From Aspergillus flavus (lineage: Eukaryota; Ascomycota; Eurotiomycetes; Eurotiales; Aspergillaceae): a stretch of DNA of 64,000 nucleotides. A program made the position numbers and the translations under genes. Location of the stretch: NCBI RefSeq assembly GCF_009017415.1, contig NC_092404.1, positions 2,790,001-2,854,000 of the forward strand, read 5' to 3'. The notes under the pieces are model-generated. The model ran no database searches. It was not told where the DNA came from and saw only the letters and a program-made list of their open reading frames with translations. Below, piece after piece: positions 46,148 through 57,696 of the stretch. Every line of letters begins with the position of its first letter. Position 1 is the first letter of the stretch.

Positions 46148-47149
46148 CTAAACGCTCATCTTCATTTTGATAGCCTTGTGAGGGTTATACCCGACGACCT
46201 CAAAATCCTCCGGCTTCCAGCCATCGACCACCCCACTACCGCGGTCATCCCGACGAATCTTCAACTCCGGGAACTCGGTGGGCTCCCTCACCAGCTGCTC
46301 CTGCAAGGGCTCGACATGGTCCAGGTAGACATGGGTATCACCCATGGCATGAACAAAGGTACCGGGATGCAGGTCCACAGCATGAGCAATCATATGGGTC
46401 AAGAGGGCGTAGGAGGCAATATTGAACGGCACGCCGAGGGCGACGTCACACGAGCGCTGGTAGAGCTGGCAGTGGAGATGACCCTTCTGGTCTTGGCCAT
46501 TGGGGTAGGAGACGTAGAACTGGGCGAACATATGACAAGGCGGGAGGGCCATCTTCTTGAGATCGGCGGGGTTCCAGGCGCTCATGATGATGCGGCGGTC
46601 GAAGGGGTTATTCTTCAGCTTGTGCACGACCTCGGCGAGCTGGTCAACGCCTTGTCCCGTGTAGTCGGTTTTGGCGTCGACGTACTCGGCCCCGAAGTGG
46701 CGCCATTGGAACCCGTACACGGGACCCAGATCGCCGACCTCGCGGTGGTCCAGGCCGACCTTGTCGAGGAACTCACGGCTGCCGTTGCCGTCCCAGATCT
46801 TGACGCCTTGGTCGGAGAGCGGCAGGGATGAGGTGCAGCCGGAGATGAACCAGAGCAGTTCGGCGACGACGGCGCGGAGGAAGACGCGCTTGGTGGTCAG
46901 GAGGGGGAGGACGGGGATGGGGTCGTCGGCGGGGTTGGGAGCAGGTTTTGAGAGCGAGAAGCGGAGCTGAGGGGGTGCGAAGATGGAGCGTGTGCCGGTA
47001 CCTGTGCGGTCGGGTCTGTATTCGCCTGAGGCGAGGATCGTGCGGATGAGGTTGAGATATTGGTGTTCTTCATGGTTGGGGTTGTGTGCTAGGCTCGGCG
47101 TGCTGCCGTTGCTTGTGCCGGTTGATGGTGTCTCAGCGGAGGGTGACAT
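46148..47149 (-). CDS. Thymidylate synthase
   Basis: A single exon encodes 333 residues from the ATG at 47149. Family motifs appear in order: [60 protein letters not shown], the catalytic cysteine in [13 protein letters not shown] near residue 200, [20 protein letters not shown], and the C-terminus KAIKMKMSV. The enzyme methylates dUMP to dTMP with methylenetetrahydrofolate. Two further in-frame ATGs lie upstream (47245 and 47344) with no stop between; the downstream one is chosen because the family begins near it and because the upstream segment holds MluI-box and CACGTG promoter-like words. The gene is tandem with the queuine transferase gene on the same strand. Confidence 0.96.
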   Translation of the reverse strand: MSPSAETPSTGTSNGSTPSLAHNPNHEEHQYLNLIRTILASGEYRPDRTGTGTRSIFAPPQLRFSLSKPAPNPADDPIPVLPLLTTKRVFLRAVVAELLWFISGCTSSLPLSDQGVKIWDGNGSREFLDKVGLDHREVGDLGPVYGFQWRHFGAEYVDAKTDYTGQGVDQLAEVVHKLKNNPFDRRIIMSAWNPADLKKMALPPCHMFAQFYVSYPNGQDQKGHLHCQLYQRSCDVALGVPFNIASYALLTHMIAHAVDLHPGTFVHAMGDTHVYLDHVEPLQEQLVREPTEFPELKIRRDDRGSGVVDGWKPEDFEVVGYNPHKAIKMKMSV

Positions 47150-47409
47150 TTTGCTGGTATCTTTTGATGTAAATCGTAGGAAAGCTTTTGGTATTAGGGA
47201 CTCTAGGGTGTGAAGTTCAATTGGGAGATTTCGGATCTTCTCCATTATCGCATCAAACGCGTCCGCGACGCGGCACGTGAGCACGTGATGGATAGCTTGG
47301 GTGGTTTGCCGTTTACATACTAGCTTTAGGGCCGAGAGATTCATATCATTCACGACGCCATGGTATATGCATTAGACGCTATCTATAATGCTCAAAGACA
47401 TGATATATA
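47150..47409 (-). promoter_or_regulatory. Thymidylate synthase promoter with MluI box and paired CACGTG
   Basis: ACGCGT at 47257-47262 lies 108 bp upstream of the chosen ATG, next to a weaker ACGCGG (47268-47273) and two CACGTGA words (47274-47280, 47282-47288). The yeast thymidylate synthase gene is the classic MCB/MBF target. CACGTG is bound by bHLH factors such as Cbf1. Function is inferred from position and gene identity. Confidence 0.5.
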
Positions 47410-49111
47410 CTAGTCTTCCATCAAATCAACACCAACACCCCGTAATGCCCCCACCACCCATTCCGGATACTTAGACTTTTCTCCATAAAGCTTGCTGAAG
47501 AACTCCCGTAAGAATGCCGGGAATCGGTCCTCCAGGATAGCCTGTCGCGCAGCCCCCATCAGGGAAAGTAGATAATGAACATTATGAATTGTAAGGCTGC
47601 TCACGGTTAGCATAAGATCCTTATAGGCGGATGAGGCAATCTTACAGGTGAGCGCCAACCGTTTCCTTGGCCGCTATATGATGTAAGTAAGCCCGTGTAA
47701 CTCCTAGGCCACCCTGATCTTTGGGGCGACAGATGGTGCAAGTGCAGCCTTCTTGCACTGGCCTGAAGTCCTGGGCAAAAGTGTGGTTGCGAAGGTTGAG
47801 AGTGCCAGACGGGACCACCGCGTTTCCAAATCGCTAAATTGTCAATTGTCAATCAATGCCGAATTCTCTAGTAACCGATAATGGGAATGGGAATCCTACA
47901 GCTGTTCTCGTGGGCCAAACGCAATCAAACATGTCCGCACCGAGTGCAACTCCTACAATCAAATCCTCGGGGTAGCCCTGGGATAACGTTAGACAGCACT
48001 TCAAGTCAGCCTTGAATCACTTACGACACCCATCACATATCTCGGTTTCTGATCTGGAAGAAGCCCAGTACAAGTATCGACCCTATGAACGTTAGCCGGA
48101 ACCCGGCTTTGGGAAAAGCGTGTGGTTGAGGAGGAAAAGGCATTGACATACACTTTGCAGAACTCCTCCTTGGCTTCTCCTCCGGAGAGTCCTCCAATGG
48201 CAATGCCCGGTGTATCTCGCGCTACCATCTCGGCGCAGCACTTCCTCCGTAATTCTAAATCTAATCCTCCTTGGATGATACAGAACAGATTTTGTCTCTC
48301 GGGGTACTTGTGCGCATCGATGCACCGATCCAACCATCGCACCGACCGTTCCATGGCCTCCTCAATCCTCGCGTGGTCCGGCGATGTGGTCGCGATAACA
48401 TCATCGAGCTGCATGATAATATCTGAGCCTATCGAGTTCTGCAGGGAGATGGAGTGTTCCGGGGTGAGCAGCCTAATTCGCCGTGGTTAGGTGTATCCTC
48501 GATGATCTGGAGATGGAAATGGTGAGGGAGCACTGTACATAGGTGTGCCATCGTGGGGACTAAGGAATCGAACACCATCCTCCGTGACAGTAGCAAGTTT
48601 GAGCAAGGAAACCATTTGGAAACTAGGGTTCACGTCAGATTTCGCTTCGCGCATATAACATCACCCTCTCCTCCCCAGGATATATCACAACCAACGCACC
48701 CGCCACTATCGGTAAGAATATTTCGATCCCACCCTTGCAATTTATGCGCACCGCCCACCTCGTCCAAGACCGCCTGCCCAGGTTTCAACCCCAAATGGTA
48801 GGTGTTATTCAAGCAAAGCATGCATCCGGTCTGTTTGAGTTGGTCATACGTCAAGCCCTTGAGGGACGCCTGCGTCGCAACCGGCATAAAGATCGGAAGA
48901 GGGACCGAGCCATGAGGAAGATGCAGAGTACTGGCACGAGCTTTCGTGGTCTATAACATATTGAGGCAACTGTCAGTACCGGTCAAGAAACGATCGGCCC
49001 CAGCGATAGATGCAAGCTGCAGCTTACTGAGCATTTCGTATGCAGATCGAACTTCAATGCGGAAGGCATAGGCTTGCGCGGCGCAGAAGTGGCCGGTGCA
49101 GACGTTGACAT
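47410..49111 (-). CDS. Queuine tRNA-ribosyltransferase catalytic subunit (TGT/QTRT1)
   Basis: Eight exons (49111-49028, 48950-48700, 48622-48539, 48472-48152, 48082-48025, 47977-47900, 47833-47646, 47596-47410) total 1251 nt, 416 residues, with consistent phases. Motifs include [38 protein letters not shown] across a junction (first catalytic Asp), [51 protein letters not shown] with the second catalytic Asp, and the zinc site CTCTIC...H. It exchanges guanine 34 for queuine in GUN-anticodon tRNAs, with a QTRT2 partner. Fungi must import queuine. An upstream in-frame ATG at 49234 would add a basic 41-residue leader. It is divergent to the transporter gene. Confidence 0.94.
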
Positions 49112-49963
49112 CTTTGTGATTCTTGCCCCGCTCAGGGTCACGGAGGGAATCGTATGGCGTAGCGAAGGGATTGTCGCGCTATAAATGCTATGCAACAACG
49201 TTTGTCTAGTTAAACAGAGTCGAAGGCATGTCATCAAGAAGACCGCACTGTCAAAGTGTCAATTCGAGGCACGAGACCGCAAACCGCAACAATTCATTAT
49301 CGATAGAGCAATCAATGTCTGCCGATCAGGACTGTTTGTCTTATTTGTATTGTTTGCAGTGCCCCTGGTGATGCGCTTGGTAAGTACGTACCGTATCGTA
49401 TCGTACAAAACGTCTCCCCACATATCGTCCCCATACCCGACTAAATAAACTACTCTGGGGAGGAATCTTAGATCTCCCTGTCTCTCGACTGAGGATGATT
49501 GATGGCTGGGAGGGCAACTAGCCTACAGACTCAATAGCTCATTCCCTCCTGAAACTACCCTTCGGGTCTTATATGATCCCCATATCCTGACCAGATCTTT
49601 CCTATTCACCGCCTGACCATGCATGCAACTACCCAATTTACCGAGCAAGCTGAAAAGGGCCGACAATTTTACTAATTGCCATCACCAATGGCTCGATGGA
49701 AGCTGGAGCCAGTCAGATTAATATACAAGCTCTCATCTGTGTCCACTTAATGCGCTAGTCGGAGATTGACCGACTCTGGAGGCAGTTGTACTCTGCCCGT
49801 AACTTTTCCCTAGCGAAGTTTTTCCCGGCTATTTGGGTTTGGTTCATGCGGGGGTTGCAAATCCTTCCTGATTCAGAGAAGTCGTCGCATAACTTAAAAG
49901 GTCTTGTCACTCGGGGTAGCTTGGCCTTCACCATCCGTTGCAGGGGGACCCGAGTTTTGCACC
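49112..49963. other. Divergent promoter region, queuine transferase and MFS transporter
   Basis: The left 125 bp is open in frame with the queuine transferase and may encode an alternative leader. The rest has no coding character and should hold both promoters. Confidence 0.45.
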
Positions 49964-51890
49964 ATGGACGAGAAAGAGAAGTACCACCAAGCTGCTGAGA
50001 ATGCCGATCTAGAGAGGGATTCAGAGGTATGACAACGCAAGAGGATCGGCCCGGGTGGTCACACTAATTGATCCACCATTAGAATCCCCACGGTCGGGAA
50101 ATTGACAACTCGAGAGAGAGAGCTTTAATCTGGAAGCAAGATCTACGGATCCTTCCATTGTGCGCCGCGATCTACCTTCTCTGCTATCTAGATAGATCCA
50201 ATATCGGTAGGTCGCAAGTGCTTCAATTGTTTACGCTCCTTGTCTGCTGGGCGACATGATGTAGGTGGTTGGGTAACTAATCAAAGGTGCAGGAAATGCC
50301 AAAATTCTCAATGAAGACACGGGCAATGATCTCCTCACGGAGACTGGCATGACTTCGTACCAATACACGTATGCAGGTTCCAGGTCAACCCCGTTATCTC
50401 ACTAAGCAAGGCAACAGTATAGCGCTCATGGTGTTTCTGATCGCCTACGCCCTCTTCGAGGTTCCATCAAATTACTTCCTGAAGAAGCTAAGACCAAGTG
50501 TAGGCACTGAACCTGTCACAAAAACCTGGGCACAGGCACTCACATTAATTAGAAATGGATTGCTTTCTTGATGCTCGGCTGGGGAGCATCCACCATGGGC
50601 TTGGGTGGCGCACACAATTACGCGCAGGTGACTGGTATTCGTTTCTTACTGGGAGGTACCTAGATGCGTAGAGCCCTCCTGAACCAACCTACCTCATAGT
50701 TGAAACCTAACTCGTACTCTCATAGTTATGGAAGCGGGTCTCTTCCCCGGACTTGTTTACTACCTGACCTTCTGGTACCGGAACTCAGAGCGCTCGATGC
50801 GCGTGGCGCTCATCCTCGCATCAGCTACCTTGGCGGGAGCCTTCGGCGGAGCAATTGCCTATGGCGTCGGACACATGAATCAAGCTCACGGTCTATCTGC
50901 ATGGCGATGGCTATTTATCATCGAAGGGGCTCCTTCCTGTGCCTCTGCCTTCCTGGTCTGGTTCTTTCTTCCCGATTACCCCGAAACGGCATCATGGCTC
51001 AGTGCAGAGGAAAAGGAGCTGGCGATGCAGCGACTGCAGAATGAAGGCTCAAAGGGAGCTGCGCATGCAATGACCTGGGCAGATGCTAAGGAGATTCTAA
51101 CGGATTGGCGGTTATACGCTCATTATATAGTGCGTCTGTCGTTTGTGTATTGAACCATGTTTCCGACAAGTATCTGAGCTAACATGGCCTGTATAGATTT
51201 ATTTTGGCATCTCCACCCCCTTTTCCAGCCTCTCGCTCTTCACGCCCGCAATCACGAGCGGGCTCGGGTATACCAGTTTGCGCGCTCAGCTTATGACAGT
51301 TCCGCCATGGGCGGTAGCATACGTAGTTACCACAGCGGCAGCCTGGTCCGCAGATCATTTCAATTGGTACGCCGTGTACAGCCCTAGACGTGGCAAGTTC
51401 AATTGTGTCTAACTCATGCGACTGGTCTCTAGCCGCGGCCTTCATTCAGCAGCATTCTCCTTCATTGGGGCAATGGGATTCCTCGCATCTGCCGTTCTTC
51501 CACCGGACGCATACCTCGTACGTTGACCGCGCTATCTTGCCAGCTTCTGTGGCTCGTACTAATTTATGCTAGCATCGCTACGGCTGTCTGATAGTAGCCA
51601 CGAGCGGTGCCTTCGCCTGTATCCCCCCTCTTCTCGGCTGGCTCTCCTCCAACCTCCGCTCAACAGCCGGAACGGGCCTCGCGATCGCCCTAAACGTATC
51701 GGTCGGAGCTCCGGGGCAGATCGTGGGTGTGTGGATTTATAAAGCTAACGAAGCGAAGAGGGGTTATCCGACCGGCCACTGGACCAACGCGGCGTTGCTT
51801 CTGTTTGTCTGTGTAGGTTGTCTGTTGTTGCGAGTATACTATGGATGGAGGAATAAAGGGAGAGGAATGGAGGATAAATTTGCGTATTAG
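49964..51890 (+). CDS. MFS transporter of the Dal5/anion:cation symporter type
   Basis: Nine exons (49964-50026, 50083-50206, 50293-50368, 50418-50499, 50553-50655, 50726-51129, 51197-51366, 51433-51517, 51573-51890) total 1425 nt, 474 residues. Family features are the first-helix block LRILPLCAAIYLLCYLDRSNIG, then ALMVFLIAYALFEVPSNY, GVMEAGLFPGLVYYLTFWY, and the central loop start WRWLFIIEGAP with FFLPDYPETASWL. About twelve hydrophobic segments can be counted. The family moves allantoate, nicotinate, biotin-type or other organic anions with protons across the plasma membrane; the substrate cannot be told here. All intron phases agree with the family alignment I recall, so the gene looks intact. 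Its neighbour is the queuine transferase, but I infer no link. Confidence 0.9.
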
Positions 51891-52648
51891 GAAGAAAAGA
51901 AAAGATTTTTTTTTTCGGTCCTGCTTTTCGCCTTTCTTTTCTTTGTTCCTTGGTGGTTTTGGGGGACGACCGAGACAATGGAAGCTAGAACCGTTGGATC
52001 GGCAGTGTATAGCGGATGAGGGAAATTAAAGTCGGACGAACCATGGTACGCGGCACGTGAGCAGAGAAATAAGGTTAAGCTCAGGACATGACACGGCGGG
52101 ATCCTGAAACTGGTTCCAGCGATTTGGGTCTGGAAAAAAGGATGGATGGTTCACCTTGTACCTATACAACCAGTCCCGACTTAGATTTGTACCTTAGCAA
52201 CAGTCCACCTTCACACATCGTATATCTCGTCAAGCTGCGAAATCTAAGGCGAAGTAGACACCCAGTAATGATACCAGATGAATTCTAAAAAATAAAAATA
52301 ATAATAATAATAATAATAAATTGAGGGGCCACCCTAAGTATCTTCCCAAACGAGAGCACAGCTCAAATTTGGGGAAAGAAGACAGAACGCCAAATTTTCA
52401 ACCCTAGAAATATCAGTTCTCCAGCTGCATCTATTACCTGCCCTGCGCGGACTCTCACAGACGCAGCAAGTCTGCCGTTGTGGTTATTTTCCGCGAGTAA
52501 CAGACACGGAGGAAGCTGGGATGCAAAAAAAAAAAAAAAAAAAATTGAGGAAAGAAAGCGCGTATCTGTAGAGTACGACGAATGAAGAAAAAAAATCAAA
52601 TTTGTTTGTTGTTCGTCATAATGTAGAACCTGATCTGATCTGATCTGA

Positions 52649-52681
<33 letters not shown>

Positions 52682-53288
52682 TTGTCTGTCTGTCGTTAAA
52701 TATAATCGTGCCACAATACCCGTACGCAACCTGGACCGTTTGTATAATAGACAAGGGAAAAAAGTGATAAGGAAGAGCTAAATCAGAGTAAGAAGAGGAG
52801 GAAGAAGAAGAAAAGGAGAAAGAAGAAGTAGAAGAAGAAGAGGAAGAGGAAGAAGGAAGAAAAATAATACCAGCACGCTCAAACATGACAGTCAACTGGA
52901 CCATCGTCTGAGAAAGCTTGCACCCAAAAAGAGAAAGAACGAAAGTCAACAGGGCAACTGAATTTGCAAGCATTCTTGTGCCCAGAGTCGTAACACCACA
53001 GGGGAAAAGGCAATATCTGCATCCATAGATTCTGTGTCCCTAATCGTACCCCCCACCTCGGTGTTGCCAGAATGTCTGTACTGTAAAATCAGAGACGCAT
53101 AGGTCGACAGCTGGGAATGTTGTACACGTCTGCGAAACCCGAGTAAACGGCGGCAATTCGAAGAGCGTTTTCGAAGCGAAGAGGAAAAGGAAGGGAGAAG
53201 GAGAAGCAAAAACCGGAATTAACGGCAAGATCGAAGCATCGTCAAAAGAGAAGGAAGTTACAGCCACCCAGAAAACCAGGAGTGTCGC
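51891..53288. other. Convergent intergenic 1.4 kb with microsatellites
   Basis: It contains an AAT tract (about 52288-52320), a 20-nt poly-A (about 52526-52545), the TGATC/TGTC compound repeat listed below, and a GA-rich strand (52790-52866) with purine-only runs. No gene is supported. It separates the ends of the transporter and dsRNA-binding protein genes. Confidence 0.5.
52631..52694. repeat. Compound TGATC / TGTC microsatellite
   Basis: Four TGATC pentamers pass directly into about ten TGTC-type tetramers, some reading TGTT. This looks like slippage from one array into another. It is not a CRISPR: units are too short and there are no spacers. Confidence 0.9.
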
Positions 53289-53856
53289 TCAGCGAGGCGG
53301 GCAAACATACATTTGGCCCGGGTAACTGGTGTTATTACGGGACGGCTGTGGACTGAGTACATTCAGGGCTTTTTCGGCAGCATCCTCTTTGGCATTATTG
53401 ACGTAATTGCCGTCGTACCAGAATTGAGCCGGATACTGCCTCCCTTGGACAGAGGCGACGCAGGTCCAAGCCGTGCGACCACCTGAGGAGAAAAAGTGAC
53501 AACCCCGTTAGTGTATGGTACCACTGAGTTTCGATTGCAAAAGTCGGTGAAGTCGACTCCACTCTGTGCGTGCCGAGACAGTATTCGACAACAAAGAGGG
53601 CTTTCTCATACTAGCAGAATACAACGGCGGAGAGGGGTATAAGAGAAAGGAAACGGAAGGACAGGGATCATACCTCGTCGTTCGGTGTAGATGTTAAATA
53701 GGGGTGCGTCGAGTTTATGGTTCTTGCAGTGGGCTTGTCGGCGACCATTAGCATCTGGAAATGATATCCTCTCGAGGGAATTGCTGCAAAGTGGGGCATA
53801 CCTTTAAGTTGGTCCTGCCAACTTGTCCGAGGAGCACTCGCACTATTTGCTGACAT
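53289..53856 (-). CDS. Small double-stranded RNA-binding-domain protein (109 aa)
   Basis: Exons 53856-53802, 53754-53674 and 53482-53289 give 109 residues; the second intron is 191 nt, longer than neighbours. A single dsRBD fills most of the protein. Strand parts are TAWTCVASVQGRQYPAQFW, and the C-terminal helix AKEDAAEKALNVL carries the AKxxAAxxAL signature. The first helix lies near SWQDQLKDANGRRQAH. There is no RNase III, helicase or other partner domain. The basic residues normally at the start of the last helix (KKxAK) are replaced by NNAK, so RNA affinity may be altered. The tail PGQMYVCPPR is short. It may act as an accessory RNA-binding protein; no pathway is assigned. Confidence 0.75.
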
Positions 53857-56418
53857 ATTGTATCGCGGTTCTCTTGTCAGAGGGACGGAGCACGTTTTGC
53901 AGAGTTGAACTCTTGGGCTCTTCTCCAAGAAACGAAACACTGGTTCTCTCTCAAGAAGCTGATCAGAGGTCACGGGTCAGGGTGGAGTGCGGGTTGCCTT
54001 TGCGCAAGAAACGGAGATACGTGAAGGAAGAATGAAACCAATTGACTTGTTGGAAAACTTTTTCCTGCTTTCCCCTCTTGTTAAACAGTTGACCTTTTTT
54101 ATCTTCTTGTCAATCCAAACAGTCTCAATAGATATGGGAGGCGGGGAGACATATAAACTGTGGGCCATGCTTTTTTTTAAGAAAAAAAATTAGGAGGGAA
54201 AAAAAAAGGAAAAAAAAAAAATCCCCCCTCCAAAGCGTCACTGTGCAAGACAGTTTTTGGCGTGACAAACACGGAACCTAATCAATAAACCTAACAGGCA
54301 GGCTTATGCATGTCGCTGTGGGCATGGCACAGCGTCAGCAAATTTCCCCCCCTCCTTATCCTCCACTTAAGAAGCGCCAGTTGCATGGAGAACATGCGGA
54401 TCATCTTGAGGCTGCAAGCTGGAACGGCCCGGCGCACGCCGACTGAGAATGTACCCTTGAAGAAACGCCAGAATACCAGGATAGAAGGCCACTAGTCTCC
54501 ACACACGCCAGATCCATGGACTGACGCAAAGGCCCAGCGAGACACTTGTTGTACAAAAGCGACGTGCCACTTCCGATACGTTGGACAACTCAGAGCCCTT
54601 CATCTGTTCCCGGGTTATGCCATGGTGGCCATTGAATCTGTTACCTTTTTTGTTTCCCTTGTCCGGTAAACTGTGTTTTACCATCGGGTACAAACCAGCC
54701 GTTTGCCTCATGAAAGCTCCCTCAGAAAGGGAGGGACAAAAAAACCTCTTTCTGGAACGAATGGGTGGTGGAGGGGTATGGTCCCAGGTCGTTGCCCAAA
54801 AGCGGAGAGGGGGGCCCATAGGATAAAAAAGCAACGAATTGAAAGCAGGATCAGTTCATGTCAACTGGGTATTTGAGCCACTCATAGAGCTAAAGGCGGG
54901 ACCACAGGCCACAGTGCCAGCTCATCAATGACTTAATCAGGAATCGGAAACGGCTCAGGAAAAGAAAGAAAAAAAAAATCCCGTCCGTTCCTCAGCCCTG
55001 CGCTAAACAGTCATAGACCGGGCCGCTGTGCATGAACAATTGCTCTCCAGGAGGGGGGTTGCGAGCTCACAAGAGACCACCGACTCGCGATATCAATATC
55101 ACGGTAGCAAGAGCCGGTTCAACAGTTGACCAACGCGTACATGGTCTATCTGCGGGAAGCACAAGCGGCCAGCGAAGAAGGAATTGGGTCTGAATGTACC
55201 AGTCCAATCCCGGTGGAGAAAGGGCCATGATTCGCTGCATTCTTCTGGCACCGTGTTGTTGGGCATACATACGTGCATCTGTTCATTTCCCACGGTTGCG
55301 TCCACTATTGACATGAAAGTTGCAGCCGAACGAAGTTATGGAACAACAAATAGAAATCAGACGTGAATAAATAATTCCTCAAGGCGGCACGTCCGCACCT
55401 CAGGAACCTGCATGAAAAGGAGGCGCGATTGATAATCGGCGTCAACGGGGAAGGGTGAAGCGCATCCACGAATCCTCTGGAAGCCGTTGATTCGCGCGGC
55501 ACCAATGTTTGGGACGAGCCTCGATCTGCCCCGCATCGGCCTCATCGACAAGCTTAATTGATCTCTGTCCACTCCCACGGGTAGCGAAAGGCTAGAACCC
55601 TCGTCCAGAATTCCTTTCACCCAAGTCCAGCGCTAACTCGAGCTTCCGTGTCTTCCGCGGCGTCCATGCTGGTCCAATCAATCCGGTCCCCGTAGCAATC
55701 GCCCAATTCAGAATATCGTACTTCATTGCCCCCTCCTCTTGTGTCCCGAGGCCAACACCATGGGGGCCTGACTCGCTCCAGCACAGACAGGAGGACAAGT
55801 CAGGAAGCGTTAAAAGGACCATGGCAGCAACTTGTACGAAACGACTAACCGTTAGGTTCATGTGTAGATGCATATCTCCCAACCCCGACACGCATGAACG
55901 CTAGGGATGGAGCCACCAAAGGGGGAATAATAGCCATACATGCTGTTGATATTCCAAGAATAGCTATTTCGGGAGAAGAAAGAATCAAAGTTTAAGTAAG
56001 TTAATCACAGGGAACAAGCATAAAGAAAGACGAAATGCACAAGCGAGGTTGAAAACCCAAATCCAATCACAGAAACCTCCCATTCGCTTTGGAATGCAGA
56101 CTACAAGTTAAAATCACGCCGCTTTGAGTTTTCATTGCCGCCCAATCATGCTCATGACAAAAATACACCGGGATATCAACCCAAAACCAAGTATTCCAAG
56201 AAGAGAAAATGAGGAGAAGCGAAACATGGCAAAAGAGGAAAAAGGAAAACGAAAAGGACTATTTTCGTGTCATATGCAAACTCATCAAGATCATCAGTAA
56301 TATTGGCATCAATCAAAAAGCGAATACAGTAAGTGCCTCCTTTCCGGCTGACATGGCACCAACACGTCATGGCTACCACCACGGCTCTCCTCCCCCGGGG
56401 CCATGTGTTACTCGGGGC
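53857..56418. other. Intergenic 2.6 kb
   Basis: I see no supported gene. There are A-rich runs near 54175-54220 and 54965-54980 and one ACGCGT word (55133-55138) with no start codon nearby. Several frames of 60-155 codons on both strands lack protein character. Confidence 0.4.
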
Positions 56419-57696
56419 TTATGCTGAGCCTCGTCGATGGAACACCTCACTCAGGAGCCGTCGAGGCCCCATGAACTCCATACTCCGGGTGAGTGAGGAG
56501 CGCACGGGGGACATGAGCTGGCCATGTTTCCTGGAGTGCCACCGGCGACGAATAGAGTCATCAACTAAGACCATCAATCCTGTAACCACGATCATACTAG
56601 ACTTTGGGTTAGTAACCGTTCACGGCTCATTTTTGGCTCCACGAAGAATCACTTACTCGGCAACATCTGGCATCTTTTCATACACAGAATCCTCGCTGAT
56701 CCACATGGACGATGGCGGAACCCAACCACCCTTGGCCTGCTCCTCTACAGCTTCCATTGGAGTCAAGATTTCAGGTATCAGGTGGGCGATGGTCTTGGAT
56801 GTCCGCAGGTCAATCAGATGAAAAGCGACCTCCTGCAGGTCTCCATCTCTTCGGTGTTCTCGCCGCCACTGGTATCTTGTACACCAATATTCGAACTCAT
56901 ATCGCTTAGACAAGCCGGCACCACGTCTTTTGATCTCGACGTGAGCGTAATTTGAGAATTCCAGCATGATCGTGTCAGCCAGAGGTTGGTCGCGACTGTC
57001 CTGGCCATCAAAGTCCTCGTCGTCCTCCTTAACCGACTTCTGACCCAGGTCCTGCCGCTTACGCTTGGAACTATGCGTCGAATGGTCGCCATTCGAGCCT
57101 GGGCGTAAGCCGGCTAATGCACTGCTCAAAGATCGTTGGAATCCTGGCCGCTTGTTTGGGCCTCCGGACGATATCGGTCTTCGTGCTGAGTGACACACCT
57201 CGCGCTCGGAATTGCGACAGTAGCGGCGAAACGAAAAGTCTCTTGAGTACAAATCGTACATGCGGAGATGAAAAAGTATAACGGCCTGCTGATAGCCATC
57301 TCTCCGTGGCGCCAGGGTGTGCACACAAAGGTTCATGTTCCCATCGAGGGTCGTATCATCATGCCCGATAAGCAGCCGTCGCGAAGATGGGAACAACTTC
57401 CCAAAAGTGGAGGAATTCGAGGGAATCGCATCCGAAGGGAAAATATCTGACTCGGCCCCGCGAGTAACCACCTCATAGCGCGGCTTCTTCGGTAGTTCGT
57501 CGTCGTGGTTCGTCGAGGCGTAGGTCGATACTGAATCTTTCGGGTCCATGTTCTCTCTCCGCTTTGATGTGGGCCGCTCGCTATAGATCGTAGGGGCAGT
57601 GCTTTTCGAACGATCGGAAGCATCACTGTAAGTGGAGCTCGAACTTCCTCCCGTCCGCGCACTGTGCTGTCGCGACGATACACTGTAAGACCCCAT
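56419..57696 (-). CDS. Fungal protein of unknown function (405 aa)
   Basis: Exons 57696-56657 and 56596-56419 join over a 60-nt intron with a perfect TTACTAAC branch site, giving 405 residues. I do not recognise the family. Residues 1-75 are Ser/Thr-rich and polar. A folded-looking region follows (MNLCVHTLAPRRDGYQQAVI, MYDLYSRDFSFRRYCRN), then a basic/acidic linker (SSKRKRQDLGQ, DDEDFDG), then a second folded region (FSNYAHVEIKRRGAG, YEFEYWCTRYQWRRE, IAHLIPEILTPMEA). The C-terminal exon is basic with a short hydrophobic stretch (MIVVTGLMVLVDD). There is no signal peptide. The two-part structure around a charged linker is a visible feature; function is open. Confidence 0.7.

Noticed and set aside
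52631..52694. Tandem repeats considered as a CRISPR array
   Set aside because: Units of 4-5 nt without spacers in a eukaryotic genome are a microsatellite.
54367..54834. 155-codon minus-strand frame
   Set aside because: Irregular composition, no family, and no supporting splice or neighbour context.
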